Below are positions 1-5,108 of a DNA stretch of 7,671 bases, piece after piece. Positions within the stretch are counted from its first letter, which is position 1, and each line of letters opens with the position of its first letter. This DNA is from JACQKT01 sp038063055. Lineage in GTDB: Bacteria > Patescibacteriota > Minisyncoccia > UBA6257 > 2-01-FULL-56-20. The stretch spans positions 1 to 7,671 of the forward strand of contig JBBTVY010000014.1 of NCBI GenBank assembly GCA_038063055.1. Direction: 5' to 3'. The position numbers and the translations under genes were made by a program. Under the pieces are notes generated by a model that saw nothing but the letters and a program-made list of their open reading frames with translations, had not been told where the DNA came from and ran no database searches.

Positions 1-398
1 TCAGGCTTTCGCCCATTGTCGAATATTCTCGACTGCTGCCTCCCGTAGGAGTACGGACCGTATCTCAGTTCCGTCGTTGGGGGTCAGGCTCTCACCTCCC
101 CTACTGGTCGTAGCCTTGGTAGGCCGTTACCCTACCAACTAGCTGATCAGACCTAGGCCGCTCCCGAAGCGTCTTGCGACTTTAATCTTGCGATACCATC
201 GGGTATTACTTCACCTTTCGATGAGCTATTCCCGACTTCGGGGTACGTGCCAGGGTGTTACTAACTCGTTCGCCGCTAAACTAAACAATCCGTCGCTTTG
301 ATATAATCTCAACTTCTTCAAATTTAGTTCCGCTCGACTTGCATGCCTTATCCACGCCGCCAGCGTTCATCCTGGACCAGGATCAAATCCTCTGTTAG
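1..398 (-). rRNA. rrs: 16S ribosomal RNA, 5' portion (partial; cut by window start)
   Basis: Read on the minus strand, this is the start of a bacterial small-subunit rRNA. A 27F-like region (TTTGATCCTGG) is followed by GATGAACGCTGGCGGCGTG, the GGATAAGGCATGCAAGTCG block, and the universal ACTCCTACGGGAGGCAGCAG at 52-33. The window cuts the gene just after CAATGGGCGAAAGCCTGA, near E. coli position 385, so roughly the first quarter is present. The mature 5' end is placed at about 395-402 by alignment to the E. coli start and is approximate. The helix 6 / V1 region is short and A/T-rich. GGATAAGGCATGCAAGTCG is typical of Parcubacteria as far as I know. The 27F site differs from consensus: two extra bases after AGAG, and GGTCCAG where GGCTCAG is usual. 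Confidence 0.97.
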
Positions 399-407
399 AA
401 GTCGGCT

Positions 408-440
408 AAAATTTCCAAGCCATAAGGCGATGGAAATTTT
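408..440 (-). repeat. Leader inverted repeat A (9-bp arms, 15-nt loop)
   Basis: Arms aaaatttcc (408-416) and ggaaatttt (432-440) are perfect reverse complements around a 15-nt loop aagccataaggcgat, which contains a small inner GCC/GGC pair. The element sits about 10 nt before the mature 16S end. Its loop is complementary, with one mismatch over 12 nt, to the loop of the repeat at 593-627 within the same transcript. Confidence 0.8.
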
Positions 441-453
441 TCGCCGCTTCTTA

Positions 454-494
454 CACCCCGAAGTAGTCCCGCGAAGCGGGACGAAAGCGGGGTG
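454..494 (-). repeat. Leader nested inverted repeat (caccccg outer, gtcccgc inner)
   Basis: Outer arms caccccg (454-460) and cggggtg (488-494) enclose a perfect inner hairpin gtcccgc-GAA-gcgggac (466-482). The GCGAAGC core is a known, unusually stable mini-hairpin motif. The 10-mer cgaaagcggg at 482-491 recurs at 700-709, suggesting a small palindromic repeat family in this genome. Confidence 0.75.
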
Positions 495-500
495 ATTTGC

Positions 501-533
501 GTTAAGTTTGTAATTTGAATTCCAAAACTTAAC
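501..533 (-). repeat. Leader inverted repeat C (9-bp arms, 15-nt loop)
   Basis: Arms gttaagttt (501-509) and aaacttaac (525-533) match perfectly around a 15-nt loop that has its own aatt/aatt symmetry. The arm and loop lengths equal those of the repeat at 408-440, but the sequence is different. Confidence 0.7.
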
Positions 534-549
534 CAAAATGAATTTGGAT

Positions 550-579
550 ATCCCGCCGCCGCTTACGCTTTGGCGGGAT
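550..579. repeat. Leader inverted repeat E (atcccgcc/ggcgggat)
   Basis: Eight-bp perfect arms at 550-557 and 572-579 enclose a 14-nt loop. On the plus strand the stem is followed by ttcgttttt and so resembles an intrinsic terminator, but no plus-strand gene lies to its left. On the minus strand it is part of the rRNA leader. A second, overlapping pairing (gcc/ggc) is possible inside the loop. Confidence 0.6.
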
Positions 580-592
580 TTCGTTTTTGTTG

Positions 593-627
593 CTGAAAAT
601 TCTATGCCTTGTGGCTTGAATTTTCAG
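593..627 (-). repeat. Leader inverted repeat B (10-bp arms, 15-nt loop)
   Basis: Arms ctgaaaattc (593-602) and gaattttcag (618-627) are perfect, with loop tatgccttgtggctt (603-617). The reverse complement of this loop matches the loop of the repeat at 408-440 at 11 of 15 positions (aagccAcaaggc against aagccAtaaggc). The two elements are therefore related, in opposite orientation, and could pair loop to loop in the leader RNA. Confidence 0.8.
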
Positions 628-685
628 ACAAAAACTTCATTGGGACAACTAAAAAACTCTCTTTATCTTAAATCGCCTCGCCTAA

Positions 686-714
686 GCTCACGGGGTGAGC
701 GAAAGCGGGCTTTC
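686..714. repeat. Leader inverted repeat F (gctcac/gtgagc plus gaaag/ctttc)
   Basis: A 6-bp hairpin gctcac-ggg-gtgagc (686-700) is followed directly by a second small dyad gaaag-cggg-ctttc (701-705 with 710-714). The 10-mer cgaaagcggg (700-709) is a direct repeat of 482-491. This is probably another copy of the same palindromic family. Confidence 0.5.
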
Positions 715-756
715 CTTCTTCAATTGTGAAAAATCAGTCGTGTTCATGACCCGTCT

Positions 757-784
757 ATTCTAATCGAGTCGCGGCTGTTGTCAA
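757..784 (-). promoter_or_regulatory. rRNA operon promoter (TTGACA-16-TAGAAT)
   Basis: On the minus strand a perfect -35 TTGACA (784-779) is followed, after 16 nt, by -10 TAGAAT (762-757), one mismatch from TATAAT. The predicted start is near 750. The discriminator AGACGGG is G/C-rich, as in stringently controlled rRNA promoters. Instead of an A/T-rich UP element, a perfect palindrome (784-813) abuts the -35 box and shares one base with it. Confidence 0.75.
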
Positions 785-813
785 TCCCCCACATAAATTC
801 TTATGTGGGGGAT
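784..813. repeat. Perfect palindrome 1 (13-bp arms, 4-nt loop)
   Basis: atcccccacataa (784-796) and ttatgtgggggat (801-813) are exact reverse complements around attc. It lies immediately upstream of the rRNA -35 box and 2 nt from the next palindrome. With no T-run in the right place it is not a textbook terminator in either direction. It could be an operator, a cruciform-forming boundary or a mobile palindromic repeat. Confidence 0.85.
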
Positions 814-815
814 CA

Positions 816-848
816 ACCCAGCACCTTTTATACAAAAAGGTGCTGGGT
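816..848. repeat. Perfect palindrome 2 (14-bp arms, 5-nt loop)
   Basis: acccagcacctttt (816-829) and aaaaggtgctgggt (835-848) are exact reverse complements around a 5-nt loop. It lies about 14 nt upstream of the rpmE -35 box. Together with palindrome 1 it fills the space between the two divergent promoters, so it is outside both predicted transcripts. Confidence 0.85.
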
Positions 849-862
849 CAAGCTCGCAAGAG

Positions 863-890
863 TTGCCAAATATTATTTTATGTGTATAAT
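863..890 (+). promoter_or_regulatory. rpmE promoter (TTGCCA-16-TATAAT), near-leaderless
   Basis: TTGCCA (863-868) and a perfect TATAAT (885-890) are 16 nt apart. Only 9 nt separate the -10 box from the rpmE ATG at 900, placing +1 at about 897 and giving a leader of roughly 3 nt. No ribosome binding site precedes the ATG, which fits leaderless translation. Confidence 0.7.
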
Positions 891-899
891 TAGCAAGCC

Positions 900-1145
900 A
901 TGAAAAAAGATATTCACCCGACATATTACCCCGAAGCAAAAGTTCGTTGCGCCTGCGGCAAAACCTACACCCTCGGCGCCACAAGACAAGAAATCCAGGT
1001 TGAAATATGCGGCAATTGCCATCCCTTTTATACCGGCGAAGAAAAACTTATAGACACGGCGGGACGCGTGGAAAAGTTCAAGAAACGCCAGACGGCTGCA
1101 TCTGCCGCTCCGAAGAAAGCGAAGAAAACGAAAGGCAGAAAATAA
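900..1145 (+). CDS. rpmE: 50S ribosomal protein L31 (bL31), zinc-binding form
   Basis: This is an 81-residue basic protein of the large ribosomal subunit; bL31 bridges the central protuberance to the small subunit. It begins MKKDIHPTYY, as typical bL31 proteins do. Its zinc ligands are C17xC19 and C37-G-N-C40 followed by HPFYTG, the CxC...CxxC pattern of the C+ (zinc-containing) form. Residues ~59-81 are a Lys/Ala-rich tail, slightly longer than the common ~70-residue protein. The start is fixed by the conserved N-terminus and by the TATAAT only 9 nt upstream. It is transcribed away from the 16S gene and faces the histidine-kinase operon tail to tail. There is no clear terminator: the dyad atacc/ggtat at 1151-1172 is weak. 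Identity is secure. Confidence 0.96.
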   Translation: MKKDIHPTYYPEAKVRCACGKTYTLGATRQEIQVEICGNCHPFYTGEEKLIDTAGRVEKFKKRQTAASAAPKKAKKTKGRK

Positions 1146-1188
1146 TTCTCATACCTCGCTACCGCTCGGTATTTACATAATGCTAACG

Positions 1189-1259
1189 ATGCGAAACTCT
1201 ATGCGAATACCGCGAAATTTTTTCGCATAATTCGCATAATTAATTCGCTAATTTCGCAT
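1189..1259. repeat. Cluster of ATGCGAA / TTCGCAT words in convergent spacer
   Basis: ATGCGAA occurs at 1189-1195 and 1201-1207. TTCGCAT occurs at 1222-1228, 1231-1237 and 1253-1259. Truncated copies are GCGAA at 1212-1216 and TTCGC at 1244-1248. The arrangement is symmetric: atgcgaaa (1189) pairs with tttcgcat (1252), atgcgaat (1201) with attcgcat (1230), and gcgaaa-ttt-tttcgc (1212-1226) is the core hairpin. The whole region could fold as one long stem in either transcript. It lies between the 3' ends of rpmE and the kinase gene, so it may end or stabilise both mRNAs. A 10-bp palindrome ccagcgctgg follows at 1264-1273. No gene is seen in 1146-1306. Confidence 0.7.
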
Positions 1260-1306
1260 TATTCCAGCGCTGGACGAGTGAAGCGGGTCGCTAAAATTCT
1301 TATCCG

Positions 1307-2920
1307 TTACTCGGCTGGCAAAGTAACCAAGAATTTGGAACCTTTTCTTTCACCTTCCGATTCAGCCCAGATTTTTCCGCCGTGCGCTTCGACTATTTTT
1401 CTCGCTATGTAAAGGCCGAGGCCGGTCCCGAGAATTTTTGTTTTTACGCGTTCGTCACGCACGAACTCCTCAAAAATAAGCGGGAGAAGTTCTTTTGAAA
1501 CTCCGAGCCCGGAATCGCTTACGGAGAAATTTATCGTTTTCTTTTGCTGCGATAATTCCACTTTTACAAATCCGCTAGGAGTGTATTTTATGGCGTTGTC
1601 CACCAGGTTTTGAATAACCTGTTTCAATTTCTGCCCGTCGGCGTTTAGGAATACCTCATTGTCCGGGCCGGAATATGTAAGAGAAAGTTTTTTTTCGTCA
1701 GCGAGCGGCTGAATAGTCGATACGACCTCTTTCACTAAGGCGCAAATATCGGTTTTCGCGAAACTATAATCCATTTTGCCTTCTTCAACTTTCCTCAAGT
1801 CAAGGAGGTTGTTTATCAGGTCGATAAGCCCGTCGGCGGAGTTTTTTATCTTGCCAAGAACCTCTTTTATTTTCACGTCAACCGGACCGTAAAGCCCGTC
1901 GGATAATATAGAAACAAATCCCTTTATCGCCGCAAGCGGCGACTTTATCTGATGGGAAGCAAGAGACAAAAGCTGGGTTTTGAAATGGCTTAAATCCTCG
2001 AGCTGGGTGTTGGCTTTTGCGAGACGGTCGTTGAGCACCTGCAGTTCTTCGCGCTGCTGGACTTCAATCCGAACGCCGCGTATAAGCAGTATTCCGAATA
2101 TCAAAACGAGAATGAAAACAAACGACCTGAAAACGATGACGGAAACGCTGTCTGCCAAAATAATTTCAAAAAGAGTCACAACCGCCAAAACAAAAGTCAA
2201 AATTTCCGTCGCGATTACCTTAACGTTAAGCAAGTGGTATCTCAAAATTGCGTATGCCGTGAAAACTATAAATGGGAAAAGGAAAACTGCACCCAAGGGA
2301 ATGAATTGCGGACTGTCGAAAAAGGCCGGGAGTATGAAATTGAACATCATCAGCAAAATAAAAGTGGAAAGAACTCCGACAAAAACCCATCGGAATTGTC
2401 TCCGCAAAATTCCCTCCGCTTTAATAGTTTTTCTTAAAAGGATAATTATTCCTGATATGACGGATACGAGAACTACTATTCCAAAAAGCGCTATCCCCGG
2501 CCCATTTTCTATCTTTATTATTCTGCCATCAGGGTCGACTTCGGCGACTTTTGAAAAAACCAAAGGCGTAAGCGTCAAAACGGATGTCAATATTACAACA
2601 GGCAAAGCTCCGGCTCTATACCAATTGGGAAAAGAAACTTTTTCTTCCGGGAAAACGTACATCAGGCGGAAAAGCAAAAAAGAATGCCATACGCCAAGAA
2701 AAATGGTTAACTTTATGGCCCAGAATGAAAGATCTACTGGGCTTATTTTGTATTGAAGATAATTTATTACTCCCCAAAAAATAGTGACAAGGGAAAAGTA
2801 AAGGAAGGTGCGCGAAGTAACGCTTTTTCTGTTATTGAAAAAAACAATGAATCCCAGTATTCCGGTAGCGGCAACGGCGATACCCACCGACAAAAGATCC
2901 AAGTTTCTTGTAAAATCCAT
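1307..2920 (-). CDS. Membrane sensor histidine kinase, multi-pass (7TM-like) sensor
   Basis: This 537-residue sensor kinase autophosphorylates on histidine and passes phosphate to response-regulator aspartates. Residues ~10-281 hold about nine hydrophobic segments. The first seven resemble the 7TM sensor region of histidine kinases, ending near FTAYAILRYHL (220-230), with two more at ~236-255 and ~262-281. A short charged helical linker (~282-312) leads to the H-box SHQIKSPLAAIKG with phospho-acceptor H323. The ATPase domain has the N-box around QNLVDNAIKY (437-446), the G1 box DSGLG (469-473), the F-box IFEEFV (482-487) and the G2 box GTGLGL (498-503). All catalytic motifs are intact. There is no PAS, GAF or HAMP domain and no receiver. 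It is the last gene of the operon, 7 nt after the nitroreductase gene, with no visible ribosome binding site. The likely partners are the two receivers at the other end of the operon. The ligand is unknown. Confidence 0.92.
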   Translation of the reverse strand: MDFTRNLDLLSVGIAVAATGILGFIVFFNNRKSVTSRTFLYFSLVTIFWGVINYLQYKISPVDLSFWAIKLTIFLGVWHSFLLFRLMYVFPEEKVSFPNWYRAGALPVVILTSVLTLTPLVFSKVAEVDPDGRIIKIENGPGIALFGIVVLVSVISGIIILLRKTIKAEGILRRQFRWVFVGVLSTFILLMMFNFILPAFFDSPQFIPLGAVFLFPFIVFTAYAILRYHLLNVKVIATEILTFVLAVVTLFEIILADSVSVIVFRSFVFILVLIFGILLIRGVRIEVQQREELQVLNDRLAKANTQLEDLSHFKTQLLSLASHQIKSPLAAIKGFVSILSDGLYGPVDVKIKEVLGKIKNSADGLIDLINNLLDLRKVEEGKMDYSFAKTDICALVKEVVSTIQPLADEKKLSLTYSGPDNEVFLNADGQKLKQVIQNLVDNAIKYTPSGFVKVELSQQKKTINFSVSDSGLGVSKELLPLIFEEFVRDERVKTKILGTGLGLYIARKIVEAHGGKIWAESEGERKGSKFLVTLPAE

Positions 2921-2927
2921 TTGCGTT

Positions 2928-3971
2928 TTAGCTTAAAATAACGGGTTCAAGCCGCGAAGACCGGCCGCTCGGCTTCCCGCCGTCCCCTATCCTGAAAAGC
3001 ATCGCTATTGTTTCATCTTTCACTCCGAAAGAATCTTTTATATCGCCGTAAGCCTTTTTAAGGATAGAAACGTGTTTCGCCGAAAAATCTTTGTCTTCGC
3101 CGACAATAACTCTCTGTATCAAATATATCACACCCGTAATAAGGTGCATGCTTAAACCCATCGCGGTTGCCTCAAGCCAGATTCGTTGCATAAGCCGCCC
3201 TACTCCTATGAATGCCTCATCGCGGTCCGGAACCGTAATAACGCCCATCGCCGCTCCCGAAGAATATGATTTCGAATTTTCCTTGGCTATGAACTTTGCC
3301 ATCCCGAATGAATTCAAAATTTTTGCGACAGGCCATGAGCTTAGGGCTTTGAAAACCGCTATTTGAGGAGGGGCGAGTTCCATTGTTTTAAGATAAAGGC
3401 CCGATTTTTCTTCGAGTTCTTCTTTGTCTGTCCACCTTATGTCGCCGAAGAAGTAATCATGAAGCGGCTTGTTCTCGAGCATTACTATTTCGTTTGTGGC
3501 GACCGCCCGCCCCACTCTTTTTTTTGATTCTTCGTCTTCTATAAGAATCAACTTGCCTTCTCCCTTGGCGGTTCCTGTTATCCTATTTTTTTGTTCAGCT
3601 GTAAGCGGCTCGTTTTTATAAACTTTCCTGTTTGTCGCTCTTTCCCAAATCGCTGCGTAAAGCGGTTCCTGTTTTGGCGCGTCTTTTTCGAAAACAACCT
3701 TCGCTGTAAGTCTCGTATCGCGGCTGTCCGGAAAAATGTCTATTCTTGAACGGTAGCCGAGCGAAGAAGCCGCTATAACCATGTTTTCTATTAAGGCACC
3801 GTGAGCAACCAATGTGCCGCGTCCTCTGAAGTTGAAAATCGGATTGTCTTTTTCCGGAAGATTGAAAATCGAAACTTCATTACCTTCGACTTTGAATTTC
3901 CACGGCTGTGAATTGTCTCCCGAAGGCGCCTGAACTCCTGCCCATAATATTTTTTTGATGTCCTCGTCCAT
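2928..3971 (-). CDS. Nitroreductase-family flavoprotein (long form, Acg / Rv1355c C-terminal type)
   Basis: This 347-residue protein belongs to the FMN-dependent nitroreductase superfamily, whose members move hydride between NAD(P)H, flavin and varied substrates or dehydrogenate rings. The visible signature is APSGDNSQPWKF (15-26), the FMN-contacting N-terminal motif. Others are the RATNRKVY block (111-118), the helix GVGRLMQRIWLEATAMGL (256-273) and the C-terminal AMLFRIGDGGKPSGRSSR (323-340). It is about 1.6 times the length of ordinary nitroreductases (~200). It matches longer members such as mycobacterial Acg proteins and, as I recall, the C-terminal half of Rv1355c (MoeY). No signal peptide is seen, so it should be cytoplasmic. 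The ATG lies 3 nt after the ThiF-like stop, and AGGA about 9 nt upstream may serve as ribosome binding site. Superfamily is firm; substrate, and whether it binds flavin productively, are not known. Confidence 0.85.
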   Translation of the reverse strand: MDEDIKKILWAGVQAPSGDNSQPWKFKVEGNEVSIFNLPEKDNPIFNFRGRGTLVAHGALIENMVIAASSLGYRSRIDIFPDSRDTRLTAKVVFEKDAPKQEPLYAAIWERATNRKVYKNEPLTAEQKNRITGTAKGEGKLILIEDEESKKRVGRAVATNEIVMLENKPLHDYFFGDIRWTDKEELEEKSGLYLKTMELAPPQIAVFKALSSWPVAKILNSFGMAKFIAKENSKSYSSGAAMGVITVPDRDEAFIGVGRLMQRIWLEATAMGLSMHLITGVIYLIQRVIVGEDKDFSAKHVSILKKAYGDIKDSFGVKDETIAMLFRIGDGGKPSGRSSRLEPVILS

Positions 3972-3974
3972 TTT

Positions 3975-5108
3975 TCAAAGTCCTAATTTGTCCTTGAAGT
4001 CGCGCCTTTTTTCGTCGCGTTCGTTTTTCGCGCTTTCCGAAAAATAATCTGGGTCGAATACTGAGTCAAGATTGACTTCCAATTTTCCGGATTTTATCTT
4101 TTCTCCGAGCGCCAGTCTTTTTACAACGTATGAAAGTGAAACTCCGGCGAGAGTTGCGGCATCGCCCAGCTGCGGCCATGAATAAAGTGTCTTGCCCACT
4201 TCAAGAAGCGAATCAAGCATCCGCGGCGCAGTCATTTCCGGCCCCGCTATTTTTGAAGCGAGCTTCGACAATTCCTGGGGTGGAAAATTTTTGAATTCTT
4301 TGACAGTCAGGTCGCCTACTATGCCGTTGAAAATTTTCAGATTTGGGTCAAGGTCGTATCTTTCGATGTCTATAATGACGTTGTCCCCGTTATCCGTTGC
4401 CATTACAACCGGTATCCCGAGTCTTTTTGCCTCAACGCGCAATCTTATTTTCATTTCGAGGTTGTCGCATTCTTCCACCAAAACTTCGAGTTTTGGAGGC
4501 CCCGCTAAAAATTCGATGATGTTTTGTTCGGTTATTCCTCCCGGATAATCGATTATTTCCGCGTAAGGGTTCATTTGCAATATTTTCCGCCAAGCAAGCT
4601 CGCATTTGCCCTTCCCTACTTCCGTAAAGTCATACCTTATCCTGTTCAAGTTGGAACCGGAAATTTCGTCTGGGTCGGCCAGTTTCATCGTTTTTCCTCC
4701 ACCCATCATGGCGATGGTCAGAGCCGCGTGACTTCCGACGCTGAGTCCGGCAACGCCGATTATGAAGTTGTAAAATTTTTCCTGTTCAGCTTTGGTTATA
4801 AGATTTCTGTTCCGCGCTGTCCGCAATTCCTGGTGCATCTCGTCGGAAAGATAATGGACCAAAAACTTATTCCACGGAAAATAAAACCAACTTCCGGCGT
4901 CTTTCATTTCTTTTCCGGCCAAATGCTCCTTCAGAAATTTTTCGAATTCTTCCTTGTAGTTTTTATCGAACCGGTATTTGGGATTTCTTATCAGGAAAAG
5001 CTCTTCCAGCTGGCCGGCATAACTGTCAATTACTTCATCAATAACAAAACGCGATTTAAAACTCTCCAAATTTTCTTTTTCTGGCTCGAATTTTTCCGGC
5101 TTGGTCAT
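3975..5108 (-). CDS. ThiF/E1-like adenylyltransferase without a visible catalytic cysteine
   Basis: This 377-residue protein has an E1/ThiF/MoeB-type Rossmann domain at ~110-250, a fold that adenylates C-terminal carboxylates or similar acceptors with ATP. It shows the nucleotide-binding turn GVAGLSVGS (118-126) and the D-x-D-E...SNLNRIRY block (145-159), with the conserved Asn/Arg contacts. The VGKGK lysine (K168) precedes MNPYAEI (179-185), and VEECDN (211-216) matches the family's TDN-like loop. Only two cysteines exist (C169, C214), both inside the Rossmann core. Neither an acceptor cysteine nor CxxC zinc pairs follow, so thioester formation of the classical E1 kind is unlikely; members such as MccB also work without one. 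Residues 1-105 are a charged helical extension. The start overlaps the upstream stop by 4 nt (ATGA), and the nitroreductase gene begins 3 nt after its own stop. This resembles the N-terminal half of Rv1355c/MoeY-type fusions. Confidence 0.87.
   Translation of the reverse strand: MTKPEKFEPEKENLESFKSRFVIDEVIDSYAGQLEELFLIRNPKYRFDKNYKEEFEKFLKEHLAGKEMKDAGSWFYFPWNKFLVHYLSDEMHQELRTARNRNLITKAEQEKFYNFIIGVAGLSVGSHAALTIAMMGGGKTMKLADPDEISGSNLNRIRYDFTEVGKGKCELAWRKILQMNPYAEIIDYPGGITEQNIIEFLAGPPKLEVLVEECDNLEMKIRLRVEAKRLGIPVVMATDNGDNVIIDIERYDLDPNLKIFNGIVGDLTVKEFKNFPPQELSKLASKIAGPEMTAPRMLDSLLEVGKTLYSWPQLGDAATLAGVSLSYVVKRLALGEKIKSGKLEVNLDSVFDPDYFSESAKNERDEKRRDFKDKLGL

Larger units (their letters stand above)
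399..750 (-). other. Pre-16S rRNA leader (transcribed spacer, no gene)
   Basis: This stretch lies between the predicted transcription start near 750 and the mature 16S end. I see no credible protein gene in it; the short open frames have no recognisable product and cross the inverted repeats. It holds at least six inverted repeats (408-440, 454-494, 501-533, 550-579, 593-627, 686-714), so the leader RNA should be heavily folded. I did not find a clear boxA antiterminator. The 16S processing stem would normally pair with sequence 3' of 16S, which is outside the window, so it cannot be assigned. Confidence 0.7.

Noticed and set aside
550..590. Intrinsic terminator on the plus strand (stem atcccgcc/ggcgggat then ttcgttttt)
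   Set aside because: No plus-strand gene ends to its left. On the minus strand it falls inside the rRNA leader where a terminator would be harmful, so it is recorded only as an inverted repeat.
538..729. Plus-strand 63-codon frame in the rRNA leader
   Set aside because: It crosses several inverted repeats, has no homology-like features or promoter, and runs against the rRNA precursor.
399..900. tRNA gene near the rRNA promoter
   Set aside because: I looked for acceptor/T-arm patterns (GGTTCGAATCC-like) on both strands and found none.
781..984. Minus-strand 67-codon frame across the divergent promoter region
   Set aside because: It runs through both perfect palindromes and opposite the rpmE start, so it is not credible as a gene.
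1189..1259. CRISPR array
   Set aside because: The repeated units are only 7 nt, in both orientations, with no regular spacers and no cas genes.
1980..2756. Long plus-strand open frame (258 codons) antisense to the histidine kinase
   Set aside because: It lies wholly opposite the kinase's membrane and linker region, has a Ser/Thr/Lys-rich composition with no domain-like pattern, and no promoter. It is a shadow of the real gene.
2928..5108. Thiazole/oxazole-type RiPP cluster (E1-like plus SagB-type dehydrogenase)
   Set aside because: There is no YcaO cyclodehydratase and no recognisable precursor peptide in the window, and the nitroreductase is of the long Acg/Rv1355c kind. The idea remains only a loose analogy.
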